Positions 51,621 to 63,237 are shown, counted from the first letter of the stretch. The stretch is 64,000 bases of DNA from Gammaproteobacteria bacterium (GCA_024641505.1 JAHECY010000008.1:22749-86748); one strand, 5' to 3'. Numbers and translations: made by a program. Notes: generated by a model not told the origin, from the letters alone.

Positions 51621-52389
51621 GATTTCACGCTGGGCCCTGTGTCTGACGGCGTGTTGGATTGGCTCTGCGGCGGCGAGCGAACAATTGCTCGAAGTCATCA
51701 CGCTGCAACACCGGGATGCAGCGGACCTGGTACAGGTTCTCCGGGAACTCGTGGATAAAGATGACGCCGTCAGTGGCACGCACAACCAACTCATCATCAA
51801 AACCAGCGCAACGCGATTGCGCGAGATCCGTAAACTCATCTTGCAGTTGGATCGACCACTGCAACAATTTCTGATTTCCCTGAAAATCATTGGTGAGCGT
51901 GAAACCCGTCACAGCCGCAACAGCCTCGCCGGTACCGCCGAACTCCAACAAAATTCACAGGGCACCCGGCAACAACTCAGGGTAGAGGCGCGCGGCAGTC
52001 ATGCGGGGTCACGAGGTAATAGCGATTACTCGGAGCAAATCCGGGTATTGGAAGGCAATCATGCCCGCTTCCATACCGAACAATATCGTCGTTCGGGCGG
52101 TCCAGCCGGCGATCGTGAGCAAGGACTGTCGGTTGTCGCTCACATGGTGGGCGCACAAGTCAAGATGGCCATCGCCCCAATCTGGCAATCCGACAGCAAT
52201 AGCGGCAATTCGGGTACAGAACGCATCGCCGCTCAAACCGTCGTCACCGTCACTCCTGGAAGCTGGACCGAAATCGGCGGTATCAGCGCCACTGGCGACG
52301 ATCCTGAACACAGCTTCGTCACGAATAACTACAGCACCAGCCGCGCACAGACGCGCATGATGATCAAAGTGGATATCGTCAACAACTGA
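51583..52389 (+). CDS. Secretin N-domain-like exported protein
   Basis: VITLQHRDAADLVQVLRELVDKDDAVSGTHNQLIIKTSATRLREIRKLILQLDRPLQQFLISLKI resembles secretin N-domains; GTG start overlaps the upstream gene by 38 nt; signal peptide. Confidence 0.7.
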   Translation: MNRNQSYAACISRISRWALCLTACWIGSAAASEQLLEVITLQHRDAADLVQVLRELVDKDDAVSGTHNQLIIKTSATRLREIRKLILQLDRPLQQFLISLKIIGERETRHSRNSLAGTAELQQNSQGTRQQLRVEARGSHAGSRGNSDYSEQIRVLEGNHARFHTEQYRRSGGPAGDREQGLSVVAHMVGAQVKMAIAPIWQSDSNSGNSGTERIAAQTVVTVTPGSWTEIGGISATGDDPEHSFVTNNYSTSRAQTRMMIKVDIVNN

Positions 52390-52630
52390 ACTGGATACCA
52401 TACGATATGATCGCGCCAGGGTGCAAAGCCCCAAGAAAAAGCGATTCAAAACCAGTGATTACTGTTTTACAAGCTGCGTCGTTCCGGGCGCTGCGGTGTA
52501 AGTGCCATTAATTTCTCGCCATACTGCATAATTTCCCTCAAACTGGCACAAGGTAAAGTCATATATACCCGGTTACATGCTTGCAACATTGCGGGCTTTG
52601 GGTCTTGGTGAGAGTTGCTTTTTTTGAAGG

Positions 52631-52918
52631 GTGAACACAATGCGTCAATACAGATTTTTAGTATTGTTGATGCTATTGGCGCTGCAAGCCTGTAGCCAGG
52701 GCAACTATCCGGAAGCGGGTAGCTGCACAGCCGACTACCCCTTCTTCGCGGTCTGCACCCACGGCGAGCATGGTGTAGGTCGCTGGTCAGGCGCATGCCG
52801 CGCCACCCGGGAACAGGCACTGGAGGACGCCCATCAGCATGCGGTTAAAAACCACGGTGGCAATGAACGCTGGACTGGAATTTCAGATATAAACAAGGCG
52901 CAATTACTGGTACGTTGA
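52631..52918 (+). CDS. Small lipoprotein
   Basis: MRQYRFLVLLMLLALQACSQG lipobox; 4 further Cys. Confidence 0.6.
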   Translation: MNTMRQYRFLVLLMLLALQACSQGNYPEAGSCTADYPFFAVCTHGEHGVGRWSGACRATREQALEDAHQHAVKNHGGNERWTGISDINKAQLLVR

Positions 52919-52949
52919 TCCGCAGCCACCGGCGTAGTCAGCGTCTTGC

Positions 52950-54248
52950 TCAGGCGCGCTCTAGAATGCCCTGCTCGCCCTGCCGTTTGGCGATAATGAC
53001 CGCGCCACAGGAATCGCCGAACACATTGACCGTGGTACGACACATATCGAGCACTCGATCAACCGCCAGAATCAAGCCGATACCTTCGGCCGGCAAGCCA
53101 ATAGCGGCAAGAATGATGGCGATGGCCACCAGGCTGGCGGCGGGAATCCCGGCCACGCCTATGGAGGTAAGCAAGGCAATGGAGACGATCGTGAACTGTG
53201 TCCCAAAGGTAAGATCAAGGCCATAGGCCTGGGCGATAAACATGGCCGCCACGCATTCATAAAGCGCAGTACCATCCATATTCACGGTCGCGCCCAAAGG
53301 CAACACGAAACTCGAGATCCGGTTGGAGACGCCGGCGTTTTTCTCGACGCACTCCATGGTCAATGGCAGTGTCGCTGAAGAAGACGCGGTGGAAAACGCC
53401 GTCAATAATGCCGGGGCCATTGCCCGGTAATGACGCAATGGTTGCACCGACCCGAGAAAACGCAGCAACAGCGGCATCGCCACAAAGAAATGCAGGCCGA
53501 GCGCCAACAACACACTGAAGAAGAACACTGCCAGCGGCTTGAATGCCGCCAAACCGGTAACCGTGACCACCTTGGCCACCAAGGCAAATACACCGATGGG
53601 CGCGAATTTCATCACCCAATCGGTGATGTGCATCATGATTTCAAAAACACCCTGCCAGAAATTAAATACCGCTTCCGCATAGGCTTCCTGAATGCGCGTC
53701 ATAAAAAAACCGAACAGCAAACTGAAGAAAATCAGGCCCAGCATCTGTCCTTCCGCGCCGGCGGCGACGATGTTGGTGGGTACCATACGTAAAAATATAC
53801 CGACGATATCCCCGGCGCCTTTATCCGCTACTTTACCGGCGATCGCGCCCGCATCAGCGCCCAGACCGATAATATCCTTGGCCGGTTGACCGTCAACAAT
53901 GCCCGGCGCCGTGATGTTTACCACCGCCAGACCGATCAGGATGGCCACCAGACTGGTGGAGAAATAGAAAAGAAGCGTTTTACCGCCCAAGACGCCCAGA
54001 TTACCGGAAGACCCGATACCGGCAATGCCGACGATGATGGATGAGACGATCAGGGGCACGATCAGCATCTTCAAGGCATTCAGAAACAAGCTGCCGAAAA
54101 AGCTGTAGACATCGTAAAACACCACACCCAGCAAGGCACTGTCCCGATCCGTGAGGGACCCGGCCAGAATCGCCAAACCCAATGCGATCAGGATTTGCCA
54201 ATGTAACTTTAATTTGGCATCTTGCACCGCACCGATCGCTGCCGTCAT
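52950..54248 (-). CDS. Dicarboxylate/amino acid:cation symporter (DAACS)
   Basis: TAFSTASSSATLPLTMECVEKNAGVSNRISSFVLPLGATVNMDGTALYE. Confidence 0.95.
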   Translation of the reverse strand: MTAAIGAVQDAKLKLHWQILIALGLAILAGSLTDRDSALLGVVFYDVYSFFGSLFLNALKMLIVPLIVSSIIVGIAGIGSSGNLGVLGGKTLLFYFSTSLVAILIGLAVVNITAPGIVDGQPAKDIIGLGADAGAIAGKVADKGAGDIVGIFLRMVPTNIVAAGAEGQMLGLIFFSLLFGFFMTRIQEAYAEAVFNFWQGVFEIMMHITDWVMKFAPIGVFALVAKVVTVTGLAAFKPLAVFFFSVLLALGLHFFVAMPLLLRFLGSVQPLRHYRAMAPALLTAFSTASSSATLPLTMECVEKNAGVSNRISSFVLPLGATVNMDGTALYECVAAMFIAQAYGLDLTFGTQFTIVSIALLTSIGVAGIPAASLVAIAIILAAIGLPAEGIGLILAVDRVLDMCRTTVNVFGDSCGAVIIAKRQGEQGILERA

Positions 54249-54266
54249 GGAATCACCGTTGTCCAG

Positions 54267-56180
54267 TTATTGAATGTTCTCCAGATGGTAATTGATGCTC
54301 GCCTTACTCTTTAAGTAGTCGACGTACTGCTCATAGCTGGTATTGCCCATGCGTTGCGCCAATTCCTTGCGCAGCTTGTCTTTTTCAGCGTCGGCGACCG
54401 TCGCGGGATCGCCGTCGGAAATTGCGACCAACTCAACCAAGGCGTGATTTCCATTTGCCAGGGTGACAAGGTTATAAGCAGGTTTATCCGCCGCCTTGAC
54501 CATACGGAACACGGCTTCACCAAGCGCCGCATCGCCACTTTGATCGCCGCGTCCAATTTTCTTGGCGTCCTGAAGTGCCAGCTTATGGGCGGCCGCCAAT
54601 GCCGTAAAATCGCTACCTTTGTTCAACTCGGCGAGCAGGGATTCCCCCAGTTTGCCGGCTTGTTGATTGGCTTGTTCCTTGACCAGGACATTACGAATCG
54701 ACTCTTTTACCGATTCCAGGGCTTTTTGCGCTGCGGACTTGTGTTCCTTGATGCGAATCACCACGACGTGATTGGCGCCGATTTCCAGGGGCTCGCTGTT
54801 GAATCCTTTTGTTAACACATCCTCGGCGAATGCCGCGGCACGTACCTTGGCATCCATGGCAATCCCAGGCGCGCCCCCGCTACGAGTGAAAAACGCGGTT
54901 TCCTTGATGGGTAACCCCAGTTGCTCAACAACAGCGGCAAGACTCTCGGAGTTATCGTAAGCCAAGGTGGCTAGATTCTCCGCCACATCGTAATACTGCA
55001 TTTCTGCCTTACGAGTTTTATATTGATCGGTTAATTCCGTACGCACCTTATCCAGTGGCTTGATGGTCGCCTCCCGAATTTCGTCTACGCGAATAATATG
55101 TAAGCCGAAACTTGTCTGTACGGGATCGCTGATTTCGCCTTTCTTCAAACTGAAGGCCGCCGCCTCGAATGCCGGCGCCATGGTGTTCTTACCAAAGAAA
55201 CCGAGATCCCCGCCCTTATCTGCAGAACCGGGGTCGCCGGAATTTTCCCTGGCGAGCTTCGCAAAATCCTCGCCGGCGCGCAATCGCAGGACCAGTGCTT
55301 CAGCTTTCTTGCGGCTTTCGGCCTTGACGTCGTCATTGGCTTCTGCGGCAACCGGTATCAGAATGTGCCGCGCTTTGCGTTCTTCGTCAACGCCGTAACG
55401 GCCTTTCTCTTCCTCGTAAAGAGCGGCCAAATCCTCTTCTGTCACCGCTATTTTTTCCTTGAAGTCATCCGCCTTTAATTCCACGTATTCCAGCCTGACG
55501 CGTTCCTCATCCATATACCGACTGAGGTTTGCCTGGTAGTAATTTTTGATTTCATCGTCGCTGACTACGATATCTTTTACAAATGAGTTACTGTCGATAA
55601 TCGCGTGACGGAATTCCCGCTGTTGATTTTTGAGCTTAATATATTGTTCGAGATCATAATCCGATGCCACAACGGTATCAGCGATCCCCGTGCGCATCTG
55701 ATTGGTGAGCACGGCGCGACTTAATCTATCCTCGAAACTACTGGTGCTGTCGCCCTGCGTACGCAATAACTGTTCGTATTGCTCCTTGGAAAATTTGCCA
55801 TCCCGCTGAAACGCTTCAATCGATTCTATCTGCTGCCGCAAGTCTTTCGGCGATACGCCGAAATCGGCATCACGAGCCGCTTGCACGAGCACCTCGTTTT
55901 CCACCAGGGACTGCACCACGTCCTGAGGCCGCACCAGTCTATCGACCATTTCCGCATTGGCGTTGGCGCCCATCATGGAACGTACGCGGTCGCGCTGGAA
56001 AGCCAGCGCCTGCTGGTACTGGCGTAAACTGATATTGGTGTCGTTAACCCGAGCCACCTGCGCCTGACCTTCACCGGTGAAATATTGGTTAATTCCCCAC
56101 AGCGCAAATGGTATAATAAGGAGGCCTACGATCAGCCACGCTATCCAACCCTGGGCGCGATCTCGGATAAATTGAAGCAT
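54267..56180 (-). CDS. ppiD: Peptidyl-prolyl isomerase/periplasmic chaperone PpiD
   Basis: N-terminal TM MLQFIRDRAQGWIAWLIVGLLIIPFALWGINQYF; SurA_N; rotamase KARHILIPVAAEANDDVKAESRKKAEAL...DLGFFGKNTMAPAFEAAAFSLKKGEISDPVQTSFGLHIIRV. Confidence 0.95.
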   Translation of the reverse strand: MLQFIRDRAQGWIAWLIVGLLIIPFALWGINQYFTGEGQAQVARVNDTNISLRQYQQALAFQRDRVRSMMGANANAEMVDRLVRPQDVVQSLVENEVLVQAARDADFGVSPKDLRQQIESIEAFQRDGKFSKEQYEQLLRTQGDSTSSFEDRLSRAVLTNQMRTGIADTVVASDYDLEQYIKLKNQQREFRHAIIDSNSFVKDIVVSDDEIKNYYQANLSRYMDEERVRLEYVELKADDFKEKIAVTEEDLAALYEEEKGRYGVDEERKARHILIPVAAEANDDVKAESRKKAEALVLRLRAGEDFAKLARENSGDPGSADKGGDLGFFGKNTMAPAFEAAAFSLKKGEISDPVQTSFGLHIIRVDEIREATIKPLDKVRTELTDQYKTRKAEMQYYDVAENLATLAYDNSESLAAVVEQLGLPIKETAFFTRSGGAPGIAMDAKVRAAAFAEDVLTKGFNSEPLEIGANHVVVIRIKEHKSAAQKALESVKESIRNVLVKEQANQQAGKLGESLLAELNKGSDFTALAAAHKLALQDAKKIGRGDQSGDAALGEAVFRMVKAADKPAYNLVTLANGNHALVELVAISDGDPATVADAEKDKLRKELAQRMGNTSYEQYVDYLKSKASINYHLENIQ

Positions 56181-56303
56181 GGTTATGAATCCTAAATAGA
56201 TGCCTGAAACGAAACGTTAACTATACCGTATCAACCCTATAAGACAAATCCCTGAACAGATGGTCCGGGTACGCAATGCCTGATCCGGAATTGAAAAACA
56301 TAA

Positions 56304-56333
56304 GAAAAAGGCACTTCCAATGGAAGTGCCTTT
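56304..56333 (-). terminator. Terminator of the hupB-tRNA unit
   Basis: Minus strand GGCACTTCC-ATT-GGAAGTGCC-TTTTTCTT. Confidence 0.75.
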
Positions 56334-56339
56334 CAATTT

Positions 56340-56416
56340 TGGCGGACCGGACGGGACTCGAACCCGCGACCTCCGGCGTGACAGGCCGGCATTCTAACCA
56401 GCTGAACTACCGGTCC
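56340..56416 (-). tRNA. tRNA-Asp (GTC)
   Basis: GGACCGGTAGTTCAGCTGGTTAGAATGCCGGCCTGTCACGCCGGAGGTCGCGGGTTCGAGTCCCGTCCGGTCCGCCA; cloverleaf closes. Confidence 0.96.
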
Positions 56417-56424
56417 GTTATCGT

Positions 56425-56500
56425 TGGTGGGTGCTGCAGGGATCGAACCTGCGACCCTCGCCTTGTAAGGGCGATGCTCTCCCAGCTGAGCTAAGCACCC
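56425..56500 (-). tRNA. tRNA-Val (TAC)
   Basis: GGGTGCTTAGCTCAGCTGGGAGAGCATCGCCCTTACAAGGCGAGGGTCGCAGGTTCGATCCCTGCAGCACCCACCA. Confidence 0.96.
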
Positions 56501-56514
56501 CCGCTGAAGGTCGC

Positions 56515-56787
56515 CTAGTTTACGGCATCCTTCAACGCTTTTCCAGCCCTAAAGCTGGGAACTTTTGCAGCTTTTATCGAAATCGGATCACCAGTTTGAG
56601 GATTTCTACCCGTCCGCGCCGAACGCTCGCGAACGATGAAGGTGCCAAAACCAGTCAAGGTTACCTGGTCACCCTTGCGCAGGGTATCGGTAACGGAATT
56701 AATGATGGCGTCGAGCGCCCGGCCTGCATCCGCCTTGGACATGGACGCGTTGGAGGCGATGGCTTCGATAAGATCGGTCTTGTTCAC
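56515..56787 (-). CDS. hupB: DNA-binding protein HU-beta
   Basis: [28 protein letters not shown]...[45 protein letters not shown]. Confidence 0.96.
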   Translation of the reverse strand: MNKTDLIEAIASNASMSKADAGRALDAIINSVTDTLRKGDQVTLTGFGTFIVRERSARTGRNPQTGDPISIKAAKVPSFRAGKALKDAVN

Positions 56788-57022
56788 AATTGTCCCCTCG
56801 AATTCGTTTTGACTTAACTAGAACTTTTACTGATTAAATGTTAACCCTGCAATAATTGTTAACCCGGCGCCGTACAACTCAGTTAAGCGGAAGCGGAGTT
56901 ATACCAACAGGTTGAAATACGTGTCAAGGAAGTAACTCAATGAATTAGTGCGTGTTGGCAGGAAAACCCGTGTCATTTGACGACGTAATGACGTCCGATC
57001 AGCGCATATTATCAAAACAAGT

Positions 57023-57072
57023 CAACGACATACCGCCAAATATCTTTTTTGATATGAGACGGTATGTCGTTG
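57023..57072. repeat. Nested inverted repeat between lon and hupB
   Basis: CAACGACATACCG ccaa ATATC TTTTTT GATAT gaga CGGTATGTCGTTG, 13-bp perfect outer arms. Confidence 0.85.
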
Positions 57073-57105
57073 CTTAATATTTACGCGGTCATCGTTCCCG
57101 GAGAA

Positions 57106-59523
57106 TCAGTGGGTATGAATCTGACGACGCTTCTTTTTAGTGCCGTCTTTCGCAACTTTCTTCAAACCACCTTCTTCGGATTCCGGCAACGGTTCTGGCA
57201 GATGCGTCAAGGCAATTTCCAGCACCTCATCGATCCACTGAACCGGCAAAATTTCCAGGTTGGTTTTTATGTTGTCGGGTATTTCGGCAAGATCACGAAT
57301 ATTCTCCTCGGGAATGATCACGGTCTTGATACCACCGCGCAATGCCGCCAGCAGCTTTTCCTTCAAGCCGCCGATCGGCAATACTTCGCCACGGAGGGTA
57401 ATCTCACCGGTCATGGCCACATCGGAACGCACCGCGATGTTGGTCAAGGCAGAGACCAATGCCGTGCACATACCAATGCCGGCACTGGGTCCGTCTTTGG
57501 GGATGGCGCCTTCGGGTACATGTACGTGAATATCATGCTCTTCGTAGAATTCCGAATCGATACCCAGCATCGCCGCGCGACTGCGCACCACACTCATCGC
57601 CGCCTGAATTGACTCCTTCATGACATCGCCAAGCTGGCCGGTAACGTTGTGTTTGCCCTTGCCGGGAACTACCGCGGTCTCGATCGTCAACAGCTCGCCA
57701 CCCACCTCGGTCCACGCCAAACCGGTGACCTGGCCAACCTGATCGTGATCTTCAGCCCGACCAAATCGAAAGCGGCGCACACCCAGGTAGCGCTCCAGGT
57801 TCTCCGGCGTGACCGCGACATAGGTCAGGTCACTGTTGAGCAAGATATCCTTGACCACTTTACGGCAGGCCTTGGCAATTTCGCGCTCCAGGTTACGCAC
57901 TCCCGCTTCACGGGTGTAATAACGCACTATGTCGCGAATCGCTTCTTCGGAAACATCGATTTCGTTTTTCTTCAGCCCGTTGTTTCGTACCTGCTTGGGA
58001 ACGAGATACCGGATCGCGATATTGATTTTTTCATCCTCGGTATAACCCGGAATGCGAATCACTTCCATACGGTCAAGCAACGGCCCGGGAATATTCAAGG
58101 TATTGGCGGTGGCAATGAACATGACATCTGACAGATCATAATCCACTTCCAGATAATGATCGTTGAAAGTATGGTTCTGTTCCGGGTCCAGCACTTCCAG
58201 CAAAGCCGAAGCCGGATCACCGCGAAAATCCATCGCCATCTTGTCAATTTCGTCGAGCAGGAACAAGGGATTACGGGTACCGACCTTAGCCAGATTCTGC
58301 ACGATCTTACCGGGCATGGCACCGATATAGGTCCGACGGTGGCCACGAATTTCCGCTTCGTCACGCACGCCGCCGAGCGACATGCGAGTGAACTTACGGT
58401 TCGTGGCGCGCGCAATGGACCGGCCCAGGGAAGTTTTACCCACGCCGGGCGGCCCCACCAGACACAATACCGGACCTTTGAGTTTATTGACCCGTTGTTG
58501 TACCGCCAGATATTCAACAATGCGTTCTTTAACTTTTTCCAAGCCGTAATGATCGGCTTCGAGCACCTCTTCCGCCTTGGTGAGGTCATGCCGTACCTTG
58601 GAGCGCTTTTTCCAGGGTACATTCACCAACCAGTCGATATAATTACGTACTACGGTGGCTTCGGCCGACATCGGCGACATCATCTTGAGCTTGTTGAGCT
58701 CATTCGCGACCTTGGTCCTGGCATCTTTGGACATGCCGGCTTTTTCGATCTTCTTGTTGAGCTCTTCCAGTTCATTATGGGCCTCGTCCATATCACCCAG
58801 TTCCTTCTGGATGGCCTTCATTTGCTCGTTGAGATAGTACTCACGCTGGCTTTTTTCCATTTGTTTCTTGACGCGGCCACGGATACGCTTCTCAACCTGC
58901 AGCAAATCAATTTCGGACTCCATCTGCACGATTAGATGCTCCAAACGATCGCGCGGCGAAGTGATCTCGAGAATTTTCTGCTTGTCATCGATTTTCAATG
59001 ACATGTGCGCGGCAATGGTATCCGCTAACCGACCCGGGTCATCGATATTTGCCAGGGACGACAATATTTCCGGCGGCACTTTCTTATTCAATTTCACGTA
59101 TTGATCGAACTGCGTCAACACGGACCGCGACAGCACTTCCGCTTCCCGATCTTCCAGCACCGCAAGTTCAAAAGTACTGATCTGGGCTTTGAAGTAATCG
59201 TCGGTGGTCAGAAAATTTACGATGCGGGCGCGTTCACTGCCTTCCACCAGTACTTTGATGGTGCCATCAGGAAGTTTCAGAAGTTGCAGGATGTTGGACA
59301 GCGTACCGATGCTGTATACATCCTCCATGGTCGGATCATCCTGCGCGGCGCTTTTCTGGGCGCACAACAGAATCTGCTTATCACCTGCCATGGCCGATTC
59401 CAGGGCGGTAATTGATTTTTCACGACCAACAAATAATGGGATCACCATATGGGGGTAGACCACCACGTCACGTAGCGGCAAAACCGGGACTATCAATTGG
59501 CGTTCTTTAATTTCAGACGTCAT
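57106..59523 (-). CDS. lon: ATP-dependent protease Lon
   Basis: [39 protein letters not shown] catalytic region. Confidence 0.97.
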   Translation of the reverse strand: MTSEIKERQLIVPVLPLRDVVVYPHMVIPLFVGREKSITALESAMAGDKQILLCAQKSAAQDDPTMEDVYSIGTLSNILQLLKLPDGTIKVLVEGSERARIVNFLTTDDYFKAQISTFELAVLEDREAEVLSRSVLTQFDQYVKLNKKVPPEILSSLANIDDPGRLADTIAAHMSLKIDDKQKILEITSPRDRLEHLIVQMESEIDLLQVEKRIRGRVKKQMEKSQREYYLNEQMKAIQKELGDMDEAHNELEELNKKIEKAGMSKDARTKVANELNKLKMMSPMSAEATVVRNYIDWLVNVPWKKRSKVRHDLTKAEEVLEADHYGLEKVKERIVEYLAVQQRVNKLKGPVLCLVGPPGVGKTSLGRSIARATNRKFTRMSLGGVRDEAEIRGHRRTYIGAMPGKIVQNLAKVGTRNPLFLLDEIDKMAMDFRGDPASALLEVLDPEQNHTFNDHYLEVDYDLSDVMFIATANTLNIPGPLLDRMEVIRIPGYTEDEKINIAIRYLVPKQVRNNGLKKNEIDVSEEAIRDIVRYYTREAGVRNLEREIAKACRKVVKDILLNSDLTYVAVTPENLERYLGVRRFRFGRAEDHDQVGQVTGLAWTEVGGELLTIETAVVPGKGKHNVTGQLGDVMKESIQAAMSVVRSRAAMLGIDSEFYEEHDIHVHVPEGAIPKDGPSAGIGMCTALVSALTNIAVRSDVAMTGEITLRGEVLPIGGLKEKLLAALRGGIKTVIIPEENIRDLAEIPDNIKTNLEILPVQWIDEVLEIALTHLPEPLPESEEGGLKKVAKDGTKKKRRQIHTH

Positions 59524-59667
59524 TTTTTCGCTCCAAGATGGGATGGTAATATCCCGTTACGCGAAGGTAACGATGCGGAATACGGGCCCCGATTTCAGTC
59601 CGATATCCTCCAAGTTTAACGGCTAACAACATATATCCATTAGCGGGTGTTCTATGTATTTTTTCAC

Positions 59668-59696
59668 ATGTTGGGACTGACAGCTGAAATATCAAG
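59668..59696 (-). promoter_or_regulatory. Possible sigma-32 promoter for lon
   Basis: Minus strand CTTGATATTTCAGCTGTCAGTCCCAACAT resembles CTTGAAA-N-CCCCATnT. Confidence 0.35.
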
Positions 59697-59713
59697 CAAG
59701 AATAATGCGAAAA

Positions 59714-59737
59714 AAAACCGCGTCACGACGCGGTTTT
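59714..59737. terminator. Terminator between clpX and lon
   Basis: AAAACCGCGTCACGACGCGGTTTT. Confidence 0.75.
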
Positions 59738-59769
59738 ACTTACGTTCATTGGCTCATCACTATCCGGCT

Positions 59770-61077
59770 TCAGTCCGCCGCCGCCTGACTCTGCTCTCCA
59801 CCTTCAAATATGAGGAGCGGTTTGGAACGTCCGGAAATCACATCTTCGTCGACGATGACTTTACTTACATTTTCCATGGATGGCAGATCATACATGGAAT
59901 CCAGCAATACTGCTTCCAGGATGGAGCGCAAGCCCCGAGCACCGGTTTTACGCTCCATGGCCCGACGTGCCACGGCACGCAACGCCTCTTCACGGAATTC
60001 CAGCTCGCTGCCTTCCATATCAAACAGCTTGGCGTACTGTTTGGTTATGGCGTTTTTTGGTTGGGTAAGGATATTTACCAGCGCTTCCTCATCCAATTCT
60101 TCAAGAGTCGCAATAACCGGTAAGCGGCCCACGAATTCAGGGATTAAGCCGTATTTAATGAGATCTTCCGGCTCAATATTGTGCAACACTTCGCCAATCC
60201 GCTTATTCTCACTCTTGGCGCGCACTTCCGCAGAGAAACCGATACCGCTCTTCTCGGAGCGATCACGGATGATTTTCTCCAAACCGTCAAATGCGCCCCC
60301 ACAGATAAAGAGAATATTCGCGGTATTCACCTGCAAAAATTCCTGCTGGGGATGTTTACGTCCTCCCTGCGGCGGTACCGATGCGATAGTTCCCTCGATC
60401 AATTTCAACAACGCCTGCTGCACACCTTCCCCGGAAACATCACGGGTGATGGAAGGATTGTCGGATTTACGCGAAATTTTATCGATTTCATCGATATAGA
60501 CGATACCAGTCTGGGCCTTCTCAACATCATAATCACACTTCTGGAGCAATTTCTGGATGATGTTTTCGACGTCTTCCCCGACATATCCCGCTTCGGTGAG
60601 CGTGGTAGCGTCAGCAATGGTAAAAGGAACATTCAGTAATCGGGCAAGCGTCTCCGCCAACAGCGTTTTACCGCTTCCTGTGGGCCCTAGCAGCAAAATA
60701 TTGCTTTTTGCCAATTCCACGTCGTCCTTTTTCTGACGCGTTTCGAGGCGTTTGTAGTGGTTATACACCGCCACAGAAAGCACCCTTTTGGCACGGAATT
60801 GACCGACGACATACTCATCAAGGATATGGTTGATTTCTCGTGGCGTCGGTAGTTTTGAACCGGTAAGACCTGTGGTCTTCTCCTGCACCTCTTCCCGAAT
60901 AATGTCATTACACAGTTCGACGCATTCATCACAGACAAACACTGATGGTCCTGCAATGAGCTTACGAACTTCATGTTGGCTTTTGCCACAGAAAGAGCAA
61001 TACAACAACTTATCGTGGTCGTCACCCTTACTATGTTTGTCATCACTCATATAATTTTCCTGGCAAGAATATGACAA
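59770..61077 (-). CDS. clpX: ATP-dependent Clp protease ATP-binding subunit ClpX
   Basis: Zinc-binding [48 protein letters not shown]. Confidence 0.97.
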   Translation of the reverse strand: MSYSCQENYMSDDKHSKGDDHDKLLYCSFCGKSQHEVRKLIAGPSVFVCDECVELCNDIIREEVQEKTTGLTGSKLPTPREINHILDEYVVGQFRAKRVLSVAVYNHYKRLETRQKKDDVELAKSNILLLGPTGSGKTLLAETLARLLNVPFTIADATTLTEAGYVGEDVENIIQKLLQKCDYDVEKAQTGIVYIDEIDKISRKSDNPSITRDVSGEGVQQALLKLIEGTIASVPPQGGRKHPQQEFLQVNTANILFICGGAFDGLEKIIRDRSEKSGIGFSAEVRAKSENKRIGEVLHNIEPEDLIKYGLIPEFVGRLPVIATLEELDEEALVNILTQPKNAITKQYAKLFDMEGSELEFREEALRAVARRAMERKTGARGLRSILEAVLLDSMYDLPSMENVSKVIVDEDVISGRSKPLLIFEGGEQSQAAAD

Positions 61078-61187
61078 ATCTTTAGATCAATGTACTACTG
61101 TACAAAAAAATCCAATTACTGCAACCCTTTCCTACCTGTAATAATTATTTCATCATATTAATCATACAATTAATAATTACCACATCT

Positions 61188-61874
61188 TTAATCAACCTTT
61201 GGTTGGCGGGTTTGCAACACCTTATCAATAATGCCGTATTTTACAGACTCATCAGCACTCATGAAAAAATCCCGGTCGGTATCCTGCTGGATACGGTCCA
61301 TAGCTTGACCCGTATGTTTGACCAGTATTTCGTTCAGCCGCTGCCGGGTCTGCAGAATTTCTTTGGCGTGTATTTCTATATCGGTCGCCTGACCTTGAAC
61401 ACCAGCCAAAGGCTGATGAATCATGACGCGGGAATGCGGTAAACAGAACCGTTTTCCTTTGGCACCACCGGCCAGCAATATCGCGCCCATACTCGCTGCC
61501 TGCCCAATACACATAGTACTCACATCGGACTTGATAAACTGCATAGTATCGTAAATTCCCATACCTGCGGTGACCGAACCACCCGGAGAATTAATATAAA
61601 AATGAATATCCTTATCAGGATTCTCTGACTCCAGGAACAGTAATTGCGCCACCACGAGATTCGCGGAATAATCCTCAACCTGCCCCACCAGGAACACGAC
61701 TCGTTCTTTCAGCAAACGGGAGTAAATGTCATATGCCCGCTCACCGCGTGCCGACTGTTCCACTACCATTGGAACCAGGTTCAATGCCTGGATATAGCTT
61801 TCCGGTAGATGACCACCGCTTTTATGGTACATAGTGTCAATATCCTCGTGGGTCCTGTTTGAGTACAAGTACAA
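61188..61874 (-). CDS. clpP: ATP-dependent Clp protease proteolytic subunit ClpP
   Basis: [70 protein letters not shown]. Confidence 0.97.
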   Translation of the reverse strand: MYLYSNRTHEDIDTMYHKSGGHLPESYIQALNLVPMVVEQSARGERAYDIYSRLLKERVVFLVGQVEDYSANLVVAQLLFLESENPDKDIHFYINSPGGSVTAGMGIYDTMQFIKSDVSTMCIGQAASMGAILLAGGAKGKRFCLPHSRVMIHQPLAGVQGQATDIEIHAKEILQTRQRLNEILVKHTGQAMDRIQQDTDRDFFMSADESVKYGIIDKVLQTRQPKVD

Positions 61875-61877
61875 CTA

Positions 61878-63158
61878 TCACCTAATATCCATCACTTCGT
61901 CAAAAGTTTGTTTGCGTGTTTTGGTTGAAACATTTTTTAACAACCAGTCTACCGCCTTGTTTTCCAACACCAGCGACTCAACTTCCTCGAGGCGCTTCTT
62001 GTCTGAATAATACCACTGAACTACCTCTTCGGGGCGCTCATAAGTGGAGGCAATATCCTCCACGGATTCCCGCACGTCCCGAGGCTCTGCCTTGAACGCA
62101 TTGTCCTTGATTACTTCCGAGAAAATGAGCCCCAGAGTCACACGTCGCCGGGCTTCGTTTTCCAATTGTCCGGCGGCTTCGCTGTTCTCGCCGCTGGCGC
62201 CAGAAAAGCGCTTGGCCAGAGACTCGATTTCCCGGTCGATGAGATATCTCGGCAAATCAAAAACATTCTGCTGCGCTACTGCGTCCATGACCGTCTTTTT
62301 CACCGTCGAGCGAATTCGTGCTTGCAGCTCCCGTTCCATATTCTTGCGGATATCGGCCAATAAAGCGTCATGCGTGCCCGCCTCGATCCCCAGGCCTTTG
62401 ATGAAGGCTTCGTCCACTTCTGGCAGTGAGGAGGCTTCGACCAGTTTAGCCTTCACTTCAAAATGTGCGGTCTTGCCCGCGACATCCTTGCCGAAATAGT
62501 CCGCGGGGAAAAGCACGTCAAATGCTGTATCCTCACCGGCTTTTTTCCCCACCAGATTGGATTCAAAATCAGCGATCATGCGGCCGGCACCCAGTTCCAC
62601 GACGAAATCCTGCGCCTCACCGCCGGCAAAAGGAGTACCGTCAATAAATCCTTTGAAATCGATGGTCATCCGATCGCCTTGCGTCGAAGCACGATCTACA
62701 CTTTGCCATTGCTTGCGCTGCATGCGGATTTTTTCGATAGTGCCGTTCACATCGTTTTCTGAAATATCGACCTCAGGCTGCTCGATGACGATTTTATCCA
62801 GCCCCCCCAAGGTGACTTCGGGATACACTTCAAATGTGGCGATGTACTCCAACGCTTCGCCGGTCTTGCGTTGTTTTGGTTCAATACGCGGGTAACCCGC
62901 CAGCCGCAGCTTTTCCTGGGATACCGCTTCATAGAAAGTGTTTTGGACCACTTCGTTCAACACTTCGCTGTTAACCTGATGTCCGTACTGCTTTTGCACC
63001 ACACCCAGCGGCGCTTTGCCGGGTCGGAAACCACTGATACGTACCCGCTGACACAGCGACTTGAGACGATTACTCACTTCGGTATCGATGCGATCCGCTG
63101 GTACCGCGACCGTCATACGTCGTTCAAGACCCTGAGTGGTTTCCACAGAAACTTGCAT
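61878..63158 (-). CDS. tig: Trigger factor
   Basis: Ribosome-binding motif ISGFRPGKAPLGVVQKQYG; FKGFIDGTPFAGGEAQDFVVELGAGRMI. Confidence 0.97.
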   Translation of the reverse strand: MQVSVETTQGLERRMTVAVPADRIDTEVSNRLKSLCQRVRISGFRPGKAPLGVVQKQYGHQVNSEVLNEVVQNTFYEAVSQEKLRLAGYPRIEPKQRKTGEALEYIATFEVYPEVTLGGLDKIVIEQPEVDISENDVNGTIEKIRMQRKQWQSVDRASTQGDRMTIDFKGFIDGTPFAGGEAQDFVVELGAGRMIADFESNLVGKKAGEDTAFDVLFPADYFGKDVAGKTAHFEVKAKLVEASSLPEVDEAFIKGLGIEAGTHDALLADIRKNMERELQARIRSTVKKTVMDAVAQQNVFDLPRYLIDREIESLAKRFSGASGENSEAAGQLENEARRRVTLGLIFSEVIKDNAFKAEPRDVRESVEDIASTYERPEEVVQWYYSDKKRLEEVESLVLENKAVDWLLKNVSTKTRKQTFDEVMDIR

Positions 63159-63237
63159 TGCTACTATCCTCTTCTTAAATAACTTACAACATCAAATTCG
63201 GTATCAACGAGTATATCACTGCCATCATCATCGATGG

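Noticed and set aside
56276-56817. ORFs 56276-56494 and 56431-56817 (+)
   Set aside because: The translations (e.g. DRTGLEPATSGVTGRHSNQLNYRS) are the familiar spurious product of reading tRNA genes antisense.
58156-58935. 259-aa plus-strand ORF
   Set aside because: Antisense to lon; hydrophobic runs are mirror images of charged Lon segments.
59810-60499. 229-aa plus-strand ORF
   Set aside because: Antisense to clpX.
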